Of a stretch of 64,000 nucleotides of DNA, positions 30,805 through 42,424 are shown piece by piece (the stretch's first letter is position 1; each line of letters begins with the position of its first letter). The position numbers and the translations under genes were made by a program. The notes beneath the pieces are model-generated. The model had not been told where the DNA came from and did no database searches. It was given only the letters and a program-made list of their open reading frames with translations. The DNA lies in NCBI RefSeq assembly GCF_033473495.1, contig NC_088939.1, positions 2,914,001-2,978,000 of the forward strand, written 5' to 3'. The DNA comes from Cercospora beticola. Its lineage: Eukaryota > Ascomycota > Dothideomycetes > Mycosphaerellales > Mycosphaerellaceae.

Positions 30805-31134
30805 CTAGGTGTAGCCACACTGCACACGATGACAAGAGTTGTGACCTTGCTCGCGGTGGCAGGACATGCAAACAGTCCAACTGTCATTTGATGAGCTCTT
30901 GTTTTTAATTGGTAGAACCATGAGGATGCCGAAGTAGATCAAGCCGATAAGAAGGACTGTCCCAAACAGCAGAGCTAGCCGCTTGCCAGGGCTCAGTGCA
31001 CGCCTTTTGTGATTCTTGTGCAGTGAGTCGACTCCTTCCTCGTCACACTCGGAAACTCGAATGTCGCGTTCTGATATGTCACATTCTGAGATGGCGCCAC
31101 CCAGTATCAAACTCGCAGGAAGTGAGAAGTCCAA
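30805..31134 (-). CDS. possible small single-pass membrane protein
   Basis: 109-codon frame starting only 6 bp after the GRASP stop on the same strand. It has one strong hydrophobic helix (LALLFGTVLLIGLIYFGILM) after a basic HKRRALSPGKR, and a Cys/His-containing tail (VCMSCHREQGHNSCHRVQC). It could be a real small gene, or an ORF within the GRASP 3' UTR. Confidence 0.25.
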   Translation of the reverse strand: MDFSLPASLILGGAISECDISERDIRVSECDEEGVDSLHKNHKRRALSPGKRLALLFGTVLLIGLIYFGILMVLPIKNKSSSNDSWTVCMSCHREQGHNSCHRVQCGYT

Positions 31135-31140
31135 CGGCTT

Positions 31141-32238
31141 CTAGCTCGCGTCTTCATCCTTGGCTTCAGAATCATCGGCCGTAGCAGCAGACGACGCAGC
31201 CTTCGGTGGACCTCCCGCCTTGGGAGGTGGAGGCGGCAGATTGCTCGCCTTGGAAGTCGGATTACCATCCAACTCCTTGCTTTTCTGTTCGCCTTCAGCA
31301 AAATAGTCGTCCAATCCTGATGCGGGCGCATGATGGGCTCGCGCCTTTTTGGCCTTTGCGGCCGGGGGCGGCTTCGTAGGTCCCCCGGCACCGTCCAGAC
31401 CTGGGCTTCCAGATTTGAGATCCATATTTGCAGGAACCAGGAAGTCCCCGCCGGCATTTGGGCCACCCTGCGCGTTTTGGAGCTCACCACCAGGCTGTGG
31501 CGCGTACGTTGGCGGCGCGACTTCTGCACCATCGAACATCGTCTCACCAGGTCCAGTCGAAGGTTCTGCCAGCGGTGCAGGAATGCGATGCAGTGCTCCG
31601 TATCCTAGCACGCACCCGAGACTGCCTTCACCACCCCAGTTCTTGGCAGGCGTAATGGTCACCATCCTCGTCACGTCGTATTCCTGGTTGTATACCCAGA
31701 GTCTCAAAGCTGAGTTCATGTACCCTTCCACGAGCTGACCCAGAGCGTGGTTGCCGCGCAAGCCAACAACATCGGGACTTCCGATGACATAGTCCGAGTA
31801 TGGAAGGAGCCCAGCAACGTCGGCAGGAGAGTTCGGCATCACGTCCAGAATGTGCCAGACATCATTCGCGATGTCAAGAGGAGCCCATTGAAGCGCAAGT
31901 CCTAGCGCATCTCCAGCGGGCGGAACAGAGAGATAGACTTCACGGATCTGACTGCCTTTTGCGCCAAAGACTCCAAGGCTAATGGTCGATCCAGCGCAGT
32001 TGCGGATCTCGGTCATGAACAAATTGGGGTCCGGGTTGTCAATGTTGTGCCCATTGATGCCAATGATGAAATCGAACCACGGCTCCAGGGGAATCTGGCT
32101 GTTGGTGTTGCGCAGCACATGGAAGCCATAGTGGTTGCCAGACGGCTGCGTAGAGCCCTGAGTAGAGGCGGTGGTCGTGTTTGGATCTGAGTCCAAGCGT
32201 GATATGAAGCGATTAAGGGTTCCGAAAAGGTTGGCCAT
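31141..32238 (-). CDS. GRH1: Golgi reassembly-stacking protein homologue (GRASP/Grh1)
   Basis: Single exon, 365 aa. Two PDZ-like GRASP domains: GFHVLRNTNSQIPLEPWFDF, IIGINGHNIDNPDPNLF, then WHILDVMPNSPADVAGLLPY, DYVIGSP and LWVYNQEYDVTRMVTITP, GGEGSLGCVLGYGALHRIP. The C-terminal third is Pro/Gly/Ala-rich and disordered, as in the fungal SPR region. Residue 2 is Ala (MANLFGTLNRFISRLDSD), so the N-myristoylation used by animal GRASPs is impossible. As in yeast Grh1, the first 15 residues can form an amphipathic helix for membrane attachment. Role: early secretory pathway, COPII partner and unconventional secretion. Confidence 0.92.
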   Translation of the reverse strand: MANLFGTLNRFISRLDSDPNTTTASTQGSTQPSGNHYGFHVLRNTNSQIPLEPWFDFIIGINGHNIDNPDPNLFMTEIRNCAGSTISLGVFGAKGSQIREVYLSVPPAGDALGLALQWAPLDIANDVWHILDVMPNSPADVAGLLPYSDYVIGSPDVVGLRGNHALGQLVEGYMNSALRLWVYNQEYDVTRMVTITPAKNWGGEGSLGCVLGYGALHRIPAPLAEPSTGPGETMFDGAEVAPPTYAPQPGGELQNAQGGPNAGGDFLVPANMDLKSGSPGLDGAGGPTKPPPAAKAKKARAHHAPASGLDDYFAEGEQKSKELDGNPTSKASNLPPPPPKAGGPPKAASSAATADDSEAKDEDAS

Positions 32239-32734
32239 CTTCTCAGAATCTGTGACGAGTGTGCGGAGTTGGGCTGTACAATTAATTAATGATTGCTCTG
32301 TTCAACGGTTGTTGTTGACAAGAAGCGTGAGGTGGCAGTTCAACAGGCCAAGAGCGACAATGCTCTTCGCTCGGTCGAACGTTCTTCCCGCTCCGAAACA
32401 CTTCCTCGTTGGCTCCTTCTCCTGTGCATATGGTAATCGCGCCTCAGACAGGCGGTCACGCCCAGATTGTATCTGGAGGGGGAAGGGGGAGCGCCGTGGT
32501 AGATCCTGATTATTGATTTGAATGCAACTGCGACACTGTCAACTGTGTCTTGTCGTTCTGAAGATTGGGGTAAGAGCGTAAGTGAAGTGGTCTTTCCACG
32601 TTTGATTGGACGCACGACGCATAAAAAGTGATCACAATTTCGTTATCATTCATTTCATGAGTGAGCCCGAAGATGGCTCTCTGATCTGATCTATCGCTTA
32701 CCCGCTTTTTGCCCTCACCTTCTCTCGCCCTCTC
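32239..32734. other. intergenic, GRASP promoter and phosphoketolase 3' end
   Basis: 496 bp between two minus-strand genes. No defined motif recognised. Confidence 0.35.
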
Positions 32735-35322
32735 TCAGTACGGCCACTGCCAGTTGTTATACTCCTCCACATCCAGGCCCGTCTCCCACGCGTAATTCTG
32801 CGCATGCAATCTCCTCTCGATCAGCTTCTCCCTCGGTCCTGCCCCCTTGTTGCCCAAGACGTCAGACAAATGCTCGATCGCCAAGATCGCAAGCGAGTAT
32901 CGATCAGCCTCATTGCGAATCGCGAGCTCCAGAGGCGTGTTGATATTACCCTTCTCCTTGTATCCACGGACGTGCATCTTGTCTTGGCCCTTGCGGTTGT
33001 ACGTGAGGCGATGGACGAGCCATGGGTAAGAGTGGAAGTTGAAGATGACGGGCTTGTTGTTGGTGAAGAGGGCGTCGTATTCAACATCCTTGAGGCCGTG
33101 TGGGTGATAACCATGTGGGATCAGTTTGAAGAGATCCACGACGTTGACAAAGCGGATCTTGAGGTCGGGAAGATATTCGCGAAGTAAGGCAGTAGCGGCC
33201 AAGGCTTCTTGTGTCACGACGTCACCGCAAGATGCGATGACTACGTCTGGCTCGGAGCCATAGTCGTTCGATGCCCAGTCCCAGATGCCGATGCCTCGGG
33301 AGCAATGAGTATTTGCGTCCTCGACATTGAGGTATTGAAGATGGTTCTGCTTGTCTGAAACCACCACATTGACGTAATTCTCGCTCTTGAAACAGTGGTC
33401 CATGGTCGAGAGCAGGGTGTTGCCATCTGGCGGCAGGTAAACGCGCACGACCTCCGGCGACTTGTTGATGATGACGTCCAGGAAGCCAGGATCTTGGTGA
33501 GTGAAGCCATTGTGATCTTGTCGCCAAACAGTACTGGTGAGCAGGATGTTCAGAGAAGCAACAGCTTGTCGCCACTTCACCTCCGCACACTTCTCCAGCC
33601 ACTTGGCGTGTTGGTTGACCATTGAGTCGACAATGTGGATGAACGGTTCGTATGAGTTGAACAAGCCGTGACGGCCACTGAGAGTGTAGCCTTCCAGCCA
33701 ACCTTCGCAAGTGTGCTCAGACAGGATCTCCATCACACGACCATTGGGATCAAGGTTGCCGCCATCTCGATCTTCTTCGAGCATTCCGTTCACCCAAATC
33801 TTCTTGCCAGCTTCGTAGACAGCGGACAGCTTGTTGCTTTCCGTCTCATCAGGACCAAAGAGACGGAAGCTTGTCTGATTGTTCTTGACAATGTCCCGCA
33901 AGAAAATTGCAAAGTTTGACATTCCCGATGCACTTGTGACGCCAGCCTTCTTTACATCAATGGCGTATTCTTTCCAATCGTTCATACGCAACGGCTTCTT
34001 CAGCAGTCCGCCATTGGTAATCGGGTTCTCACTCATCCTCTTGCCCTTTGGTGGTGCTAGCTCCTGGAGTTCGGGAACGAGCTTACCTTCCTCGGTGAAG
34101 AGTTCCTCTGGCTTGTACCCTCTCATCCATGTCTCAAGGGCCTTGAGCTGTTCTGGGTCCGTGTGCACCTTTGTCAAAGGCACTTGGTGAGCACGCCAAA
34201 AGCCTTCGAGGTAGTGTCCTTCCACTTTGCGAGGGGCAGTCCAGCCCTTTGGCGATCGCAGAACGATCATAGGCCATCTTGGTCTAAACACCTTTCCGGA
34301 CTCACGAGCCTGTCTCTGATATGTTCGGATCTCGTTGATACAGCGCTCCAGCGTGCCGGCCATAGCCTGGTGCATTGTCTCGAGGTCACTGCCTTCCACG
34401 AAATACGGTGTCCATCCATAGCCCTTCATCAAATTCGTAAGCTCTTCCTCGTCGATTCGGGACAGAATCGTAGGGTTGTTGATCTTATAGCCGTTCAGGT
34501 GAAGTACAGGGAGCACAGCGCCGTCCTTGATCGGGTTAAGGAACTTGTTGCTGTGCCAGCTCGTTGCCAGTGGTCCAGTTTCGGATTCGCCATCGCCGAC
34601 GATCGTAAGGGCGATTGTGTGTGGGTGATCGAAGACTGCACCGAATGCATGGGAAAGTGAGTAGCCGAGCTCACCACCTTCGTGAATTGATCCTGGAGTC
34701 TACATTTCGTCAGCTCGCCGTCGCGATTCTTTGGCTCTCGCAGCCTTACCTCCGGCGTCATATGACTGCCAATGCCACCTGGAAATGAGAAGGACTTGAA
34801 GAACTTCTGTAAGCCCTCAACATCTTCACCCTTGTTCGGGTACACCTCGCTGTACACGCCTTCCAAGTAGAAGTTCGAAATCAAGCCAGGCGCGCCATGT
34901 CCCGGGCCCGAAATAACAAAAGCGTCCAGATCGTACTTTTTGATCAGTCGATTCATGTGAATGTACCTGTCAGAACATCTGTGTTAGGCCAGAGTAGAGT
35001 AGCTTTCAATCAGAACTCACGTGAAGGACTGGCCAGCATCACTGCCCCAATGCCCCAGCAATCTCGGCTTGAAGTGCTCCTTCTTCAGAGGCTCTCTGAG
35101 CAGTGGGTTCTCCTTCAGGTACAGCATGCCCAAGCACAAGTACATGGAGGCGTGGAACCATTTTGTCATCTTGTCGATCTCATCTTTGCTCAATGGCTGC
35201 TCATTGATCGTGGACCGAGTCTTGGTGTAGACAGACCAGACATTCTGCTCTCCAGTCAAGCCTTGTGCTTCATCAGTGTTCGCTGCATCGGTCGACGCGG
35301 ACCGAGCAGGTAGCGAGTCCAT
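32735..35322 (-). CDS. xylulose-5-phosphate/fructose-6-phosphate phosphoketolase
   Basis: Thiamine-diphosphate enzyme that splits xylulose-5-P or fructose-6-P with phosphate into acetyl-P plus a shorter sugar phosphate; cytosolic. Exons 35322-35021, 34966-34750 and 34699-32735 give 827 aa, the normal length. Landmarks: [20 protein letters not shown] (across intron 1), [30 protein letters not shown] (after intron 2), the TPP motif [40 protein letters not shown] and the C-terminal [20 protein letters not shown] segment (here [16 protein letters not shown]). Introns have GTGAGT and GTAAGG donors. The chosen start ([11 protein letters not shown]) follows an open but unrelated upstream frame. Confidence 0.95.
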
Positions 35323-36297
35323 GGTCGTCGAACGAAACCTGTGCAGGTGAGAAGAAGCAGTGTTGAGAGAGGTGATGGGAGGTAGTAGAAGAGGAAGAGG
35401 GCGAGAAAGGGCACCGCTTCTGCGCTCAGCCTTATGAAAGACTTTGCACAAGAGCTACTGTCTCTCCGGGATCGATGCCGCGATCAAATGGAGCTCTTCT
35501 ACGCAGAATGGCAGTCATTTGCAAACTGATTCTCGGAATGCCCGGCTTCCTTCTCACCAAAACCGCGTTTGCTCGTGATGCTGCTGATGATGCATTGGGT
35601 GACGTAAAGCCGCATCGTGAGGGACCCATAATTTTCAACACGAACCTCGTGCGAACCAGTTCCAGGTCACTCGACAATGGCAGAACTTCAGTTGTAGCTG
35701 GTTGTCAGCAGATACTGGGATCATGTTCATGACTTTTGAAAGGTTCTGAAGCGTAGTCTGCACGTGATGATCTCCAGGCAAGCATCGCTGTCGGAAGAGA
35801 ACGCGTGTGGCGTGAGGAACGCGTCAGATGTGGCGCCGCGGCACCGATGAGACCTGCTTGTGCAAGTTTTTCACAATGGTACAACTCGTTCCTGTCAAGT
35901 TACACGCATGGGCATGTAAGCAGTTTGCAGATGTGTCGAAAGAGACTGGCGTGAAGTTGAGCCCCCAAAATCTGGGCAAGAGCTTGTCACTAGCAGGGGT
36001 GCCTGTATGCTACGCGACAGTCGAAGAGCAATCGACAAAAAGTATCAGGAACTCCCAAAGACAAGAGAACTATCTGCAAGTCTCGGAGGTAGCTTTATTA
36101 CTGTCGAAGATTTTGGAAACTCGTGGTAATTGTGAGTAGCATTGCATTGCTTCCTCTTGTCCTTTTCGCAAGTTGCTTAAATCAAGATGTAAACTGCGCT
36201 CATGCGCAGGGACGGCATATCATGCTCACGTCCAACTCGTTCCTCAAGCCTGCCGAACGCCCACGCTCGAAGCAAATAAACACAACATCAACAATCA
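35323..36297. other. intergenic
   Basis: 975 bp. It contains the phosphoketolase promoter and the 3' UTR of the Sds3-like gene. ORFs at 35475-35732 and 35828-36139 have no domain. A 69-codon frame at 36123 begins with a hydrophobic run (VSSIALLPLVLFASC) but lacks other support. Confidence 0.35.
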
Positions 36298-38155
36298 TCA
36301 AACCAATCTCCCTCGTCCACCTCTTCCCCTAGGAGCTGCAGGCTCGCCCATCTCGCTGAAACCACCAGCGCTCGTCGTCCGGCTCATCGGCTCAGCACCT
36401 AATCTGTTGTTCAAAGCTGCTGCCATGGCACCGCCGGCTGCATGGGCTGCAGCCTCTGTTGCGTTGTTCTTCAATCTTGACTCTATTCGCACCACGACAG
36501 GCTGTACAGGGGCGAAGCCAGTCCTCGGCTCTCTGTCTACGCCGCGTCCAATCATGGCGCCCGGACCTGGCTCTAATTGTGGTAAACGGTATGGTGCTTG
36601 TACTCCTGAGACACCAAGTGCCTGATCAAGGAGCCTTCGTCGCAGTTCTTTCGCTTCGTCTGCTGCCAAAGTGTCCATTTCCACATCTCCATCTTGGTCA
36701 GGAAGATAATGGTCCGCTCCTGCGTCGCGCATCATGTTGAAGTCATTTTCCATGTCAAGACTGCTGACAGGAGGAGGCTGTGGAGCTCCAGATTTCTCTG
36801 CTCTTGACGTCGCGTGGAAGCTAGGCTGTTCGGGTGTGAACGGATTCTTCCTAACCACAGGCTCTGTAGATGAAGCTGCGGCAGCGGCGTTGGCAAGATC
36901 TGACAAGGCTGCCAGAGGATTCGCCTTGGCTCCGCCTCTCGTGAGAACTTGATGTGAAGTCTGGCGCTCCATGCCAACTGCTGCTGGTGGTTCTGAGGGT
37001 GGAGGTGTGTTTGTCCCGTTCGCGTCTGCCATGGTCTCGTCCGCTTGGCCTTCGCCCGACTCCACGACCTCGCCGTCCAATGATGGTACTGCAGTGCCGT
37101 TACCATTCGACGAAGGTTCCTGCTCTTTCTGATAAAAGTATTTGTATGTTGCCTTCTTTGCCAAATCAGTTGCCAGAGCAAGCTCTTTCTCGGTGAACAA
37201 CCTCTCCAGGCTGTATGCTGGTGCCTCGAATTGCGCATACTCTCGCGTGCTCTTCGCTTCCTTGAAAGGACTTCTGCCTCCAAAATTTGGTATGGGCGAC
37301 TCGTTGCCATTGTCGTCTTCGGCTCCCAATTTGCGCTTTCTCTTGCTGCTCTCACTGTCAGCACCTGCAGGTGCTGGACTCGCTCCGCGATGGTGTCTGA
37401 GATGTCGTGTTCGCTTGTTCACGCCCAAGCCATTGTGGCTCGGGGAAGCACGATTGTTGTTGATGCTGAAGTGGTTTGGATGGAGCAGCATGGCGTTGCT
37501 GTCAGAAATGTCGAGCTGGTCTTTGTCTCGTAATAGCTGCTGTCGCTTTTTGTTCAATGTGCCGATTAGTCGTTGGCGAATGGTATTGGACAGCTCGCGA
37601 TGCTCTTCTTCGGCTTGCCGAAGGCGTTGCTGATGCAGTCGGTCCAACTCTTGCAGCGCTGCTTCGTGATTGTTCTACAGGTGGTCAGATCGACGCTCTG
37701 GCGCAAGCAACTCAGGTGTAACTTACGTGGAGCAGTGTGAGATCCGCATCACGCTTCTCAATAGCATCATTGACCTCTCGTGCGAACTCGCCGTATCGTT
37801 TTCCAGCCGTCGCCCAAAAATCAGTCTTGACATTCTCGTCGTCTGGCAATGTCACACCTCCGTTGCCCGAAGCATCCGACTGCATGACTGCCTCCACCAG
37901 CTCCCTGATCTCTTCATGGCTGTCTGGAAGCGCCCCTTCAGCGTAGGGTTCCGCACGAAGCACCAATGTCATATCGACCTGGACGCCTTGCAATTGTGCT
38001 CTGTAATGCTGATTCTGGTTGGTCGCAAAGCCATCCACCATCGCCTGCAACTTCTCCATGATGCGATTTCGTCGGACGTCGCGTTTCGTGAGGGGTTGTG
38101 GTTGTGGTGATGCTGAAGCATCGAAGATCGAGGCATCTTGGTGGTTGATAGCCAT
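36298..38155 (-). CDS. Sds3/Dep1-like subunit of an Rpd3L-type deacetylase complex
   Basis: Exons 38155-37727 and 37674-36298, 601 aa; the intron (GTAAGT donor, CTGTAG acceptor) joins LTLLH to NNHEAALQELDRLHQQRLRQ in phase 0. The N-terminal RRNRIMEKLQAMVDGFATNQ and the helical AEEEHRELSNTIRQRLIGTL followed by NAMLLHPNHFSINN resemble fungal Sds3-like proteins, scaffold subunits that hold the Rpd3 histone deacetylase to Sin3. The family call is from memory and moderate. The rest is low-complexity, with Asn/Gly, Ala and Pro runs, and ends PRGRGGRGRLV, an RGG-type tail. A nuclear location fits KRKRKLG near the middle. Confidence 0.65.
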
Positions 38156-39022
38156 AGCGTGAACGAGCTACGAGCGTCGAGACGCACGCAGTACCAAACT
38201 CGTTACGACAGTGGCGCTTGTTGCTGGAGTAGGGTGTATGTACGGTGGAGGAGTGATTCGGAAGAGAAAGCAGCTGAGCAGCAAGAGATCGACGCCGACA
38301 ACGCTCTAGTGGGAAGTGTGCTGAATCGATCGTGAAGCCAAGCAGTCGTGAAGTTTACATCGCAGCAGGATTATGTCGTTGGCATGAGAGATGGTGATAT
38401 GATTGCATGCATACAGCAGGGTGTAGAGTGTGTTGGTAGCATAGAGCTGGCTGCTTTCCCTTCACCTTGAATATCGGCACAAACCATCTGACTTCGCCGA
38501 CTCGGGATGCACGACCGAGGAGCGATGTCATCGCTTCATCCCGCTTTCGGCTTAGCGCCAGCGCGTCCAGAACACACGTCGCGACTTGAACTCTCACGCT
38601 CAGCACTTCTTCTGTCCAACAATTGCAGCATCGAACATCACGCAAAGACACTGTCTTCGACCCTTCTAGCATGTCTACGTTCATGCACTGGACCCTCGCA
38701 CATGACGGTGAGCTATAGCTGCGCCAGAAAGTCTCCACCAGAGCACTTCAGCCGAGACCAGGAACAGGCAGGTCAGCTAGGCAAGATGCGGGGAGGATTG
38801 TGCACCCCATCCTGAGCTCAGTATTGCATATTTCTCCGCCTGTCATTGATGTCCGCCTCGATGGTCTCCATACGGACTGAGTTGGTCCTTGATGTATTGG
38901 GGGCCAGCGGCACTCATTGTCGCGAGGCAGGACGCAGTGGATGCTCATAGGTTTCGCCCTCGGAGGCAAGTATAACTCTTCGTGTTTCCTTGTGTGAATT
39001 CGGCCATCCATACGCACTGGCG
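38156..39022. other. intergenic, divergent promoters of Sds3-like and GH3 genes
   Basis: 867 bp. A TATA-like AGTATAACT lies near 38970, about 50 bp before the GH3 start. A minus ORF (38355-38738) has no recognisable feature. Confidence 0.35.
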
Positions 39023-41539
39023 ATGGCTCTCTTGCTACTGACGGCTGCTATTGCAGCTCTTGCTACCGCACAATCACATTATCCAACAGGAAATGACTCC
39101 TTGGCCAAAGCTCCATACAAAGATGCATCAGTCCCTATCGAAGACCGAATTAGCGACCTGCTGTCAAAAATGACGATCGAAGAGAAAGCATTGCAATTGA
39201 TGCAGGGAGATATCAGTAATTGGTTGAACACTACTGATGGCAGATTCAACCGTACGGGATTGGAGCTCAATTTCGCACAGAAAGCCGGGATGTACTACGT
39301 TGGCTACCCAATCTCATGGGACTGGCTCGCTGATAACATCAAGATCGGACAAGACTATGCCATGAATGAAACCCGTCTTGGCATCCCGGCAATAGTGCAG
39401 ACCGAAGGCATACATGGCTTCCTCATTGGGAACGCGACCATCTATAACAGCCCGATAGCGTATGCTTGCAGCTGGAATAGGACACAAGTTCATGACATGG
39501 CGGTGCAGATTGGCGAGGAAGCACGAGCTCTTGGTGTCTCTCAGTTGTTTGCGCCAGTACAAGATCTGGCTCGCGAGCTGCGATGGGGCCGAGTCGAAGA
39601 GACATTTGGAGAGGACGGCTATCTTGCAGGAGAGATCGGCCTCGCGTACGTGGTTGGACTCCAGTCGACGAACATTAGTGCCATGGTAAAGCACTTCGCT
39701 GCCGATAGTAAGCCCGAGCAAGGTCTCAACGTAGGTAAGTGTAGCCACTGGAAGGTAGTTCCAAACCGCCGACAAGCTTATCTCAGACATCTTCGTACCC
39801 CTTACTGACTACTTTGGCTAGGACCGGTCCAAGGTGGCGAACGTGAGCTTAGGACTACATGGCTGCCACCATACAAGAAAGCGATCATTGACGGTGGCGT
39901 CTGGTCAATTATGAGCGGATACAATTCTTGGGATGCTATTCCAGTCGTCTCTGATCACCACTTGCTGGAAGAAATCCTGCGTGAGGAGTGGGGCTACGAG
40001 TTCTATGTTATGTCGGACGCAGGCGCTACCGACCGGTTGGCAACACCAATGCACATTTGCCCGGCACCTTTGAACAAGTACGGCAGTCCGATCAATGCAG
40101 GCAACGAGTGCGTCACTCTCGATGCATTGCCCGCAGGAGGTGATGTCGAGATGGGCGGCGGCTCCTTCAATTATCGTTCCATTCCAGATCTAGTAGCCGC
40201 TGGCCGCCTGGAAGAAGCTGTCGTTGACACGGCTGTCGCCCGCGTTCTTCGCACCAAGTTTGCCATGGGCCTCTTCGAACGACCTTACCAGATTGTTGCC
40301 CCTGAGGAACGCGAAAACGTAATAAATACTCCGGCTGCCAAGCAACTTGCTCGCGAGCTCGACCGAGACAGTATTGTCCTTCTCAAGAACGACCAGAACA
40401 TTCTTCCTATCTCGAAGGACAAGAAGGTGGCCGTCATCGGTCCCATGGCCCACGGCTTCATGAACTACGGCGACTATGTCGTCTACCGAAGCCAATACCG
40501 CGGCGTCACTCCACTTGATGGCATCCAGGCTGCCATTGGAAACGACTCTGTGACGTACGCTCAAGGGTGTGAACGCTGGTCAAATGACCAATCCGACTTT
40601 CCTGAAGCCATTGCAGCTGCTGAGGCCGCAGATGTAGCAGTCGTGGTTGTGGGAACTTGGTCTCGCGATCAGCAAGAGCTTTGGCAAGGTCTAAATGCTA
40701 CGACAGGTACTGATTTCATCCCCGGGTATTCTCGCAACCTCCACTGACTCTTTATCATAGGTGAGCACGTCGACATCAACTCTCTAGACCTAGTCGGAGC
40801 GCAACGACCTCTCCTCGAAGCAATAATCAACACCACCACTCCCACCATCGTCGTCTTCAGCTCCGGAAAACCAATAACAGAAGCCTGGATCTCCAACACC
40901 ACCGCCTCTCTCCTCCAACAATTCTACCCCTCGGAACAAGGCGGCCACGCCCTCGCCGATATACTCTTCGAGGGCAACACCAGCCCCTCAGGCAAGCTCT
41001 CAGTAAGCTTCCCATACAGCGTAGGAGCATTACCCGTCTGGTACGACCACCTAAACTCCGCCCGCCAAATCGGCGACTCCGGCAGCGTCGACCCTATAAC
41101 CGGCCAAATCACTTTCGGCCACCAATATGTCATCGGATCACCAGACCCCTGGTTCCCATTCGGTTTCGGCCTCAGCTACACGAATTTCACCTACGCTGAC
41201 AGCGTCTCCCTCTCTTCCACTAACGTCTCCGCCACCGATACCATCACCGCCTCCATCGAAGTGACAAACTCCGGTCCCGTCGCCGGCGCAGAAGTCATTC
41301 AGCTGTATATCAAAGATATGATCGCCACAGTCGACGTTCCAAATATCCAACTCAAAGGTTTCGAGAAAGTCTTCTTCGAGCCGGGCGAGACGAAGAGAGT
41401 CAGCATTGAGTTCAATGTTAGTGATGTAGGACTCTGGAACCGGAAGATGGAATATGTTGTCGAGCCTGGTGAGTTTACGGTGTTCTTGGGAGGAAGTTCG
41501 GCCGATTTGGGCAGGAATGCGACGTTTTGGGTGGAGTGA
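39023..41539 (+). CDS. secreted GH3 glycosidase (beta-glucosidase/xylosidase type)
   Basis: Exons 39023-39734, 39822-40706 and 40761-41539, 791 aa. The start at 39023 gives a clear signal peptide (ALLLLTAAIAALATAQ). GH3 N domain: ISDLLSKMTIEEKALQLMQG, QTEGIHGFLIG, FAPVQDLARELRWGRVEETF, GEDGYLAGE, MVKHFAADS, then EWGYEFYVMSDAGATDRL, where Asp303 is the expected nucleophile. C domain: RDSIVLLKNDQNILPISK, VAVIGPMAHG, FYPSEQGGHALADILFEGN, PSGKLSVSFPYSVGALPVWY. FGFGLSYTNF leads into the fibronectin-like domain. Several N-x-S/T sites fit secretion. Exon joins NVG-PVQGG and TTG-EHVDIN restore the family. It likely degrades plant or fungal cell-wall oligosaccharides; the sugar is not readable. Confidence 0.9.
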
Positions 41540-42424
41540 AAACAAAACAGCGGAGAACGCACGAGAAATGAAATGAAATTCAAGAGAAGATTGAATATAG
41601 GTCACACAACGTGAAGAGGGGGAGAAAAAAATGCAATTTCGGTCATTCTATAGTCTATGTATATCCTTCCATCGCTATCTTCTACACCTTTTTGGCAAAT
41701 TTCTGAAGACAATGCATGGTTTCTGAGGTATCCTCCTCTGAGAAATTCAGCGCGCGTTTTTGTCTCCTGTCCCTGAGAGACCTCGTTCCAATCTGCACAT
41801 CTCTGGAAAAGGCCCTCGGCCTCTCAACATCTGCATTTCAAGCTCTGTCGCCTTTCACGCTCACCAAATTTCGAAGTATCAGATGCTGCTGGTACTCGAC
41901 GACCTGGAAGGTATTGAAGGTCTCTAACCCACTCTGTTCAGAGCTCCAGAAGCTTCGACAGCCCTCGAAATTTCGGAGAAAGCAATTCTGCTGCTGCGTG
42001 CCTCTGCCAACTTCTCATAACTCCGAGGCACTCAGCTCAGACATCATTGCCGCGTCGTCTCCAGAAGCATTTTGGGCAGCATCTGGATATTGCTATGATA
42101 AATTCAATCTTCCCCAAGCTTCGAGGATCACCTAGCATCCCAGGCGTTGCCAAGTCCGGTGTATGACCGTATCGTTCTGGTAATTATGATTCACGCTATC
42201 TTACGTGCTTTCCGAACATGTTGCGTATCTACAAGGCTCTCTGCCTGGGTATCAGGAAATCCCTGCGCCTTTGCAAACTTCAGAGCGTTGAATGTCTCTT
42301 GATTCTATCGTCCCAGAACGCCTCCCATGTAGTTCCCGCTTGTACGCATGCAAATGTAATGACCTCGCCATGTCCCAGGGATAAACCTCATACCAGCAGA
42401 ACGAGGCCTTTCTCCTTCAACCTC
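41540..42424. other. intergenic between convergent GH3 and GT25 genes
   Basis: 885 bp. A plus frame of 139 codons (41716-42135) is Ser/Leu/Cys-rich with no signal peptide or domain; I do not call it a gene. Confidence 0.4.

Noticed and set aside
41716..42135. 139-codon plus frame after the GH3 gene
   Set aside because: Ser/Leu/Cys-rich composition without signal peptide, domain or splice evidence; it lies where 3' UTR is expected.
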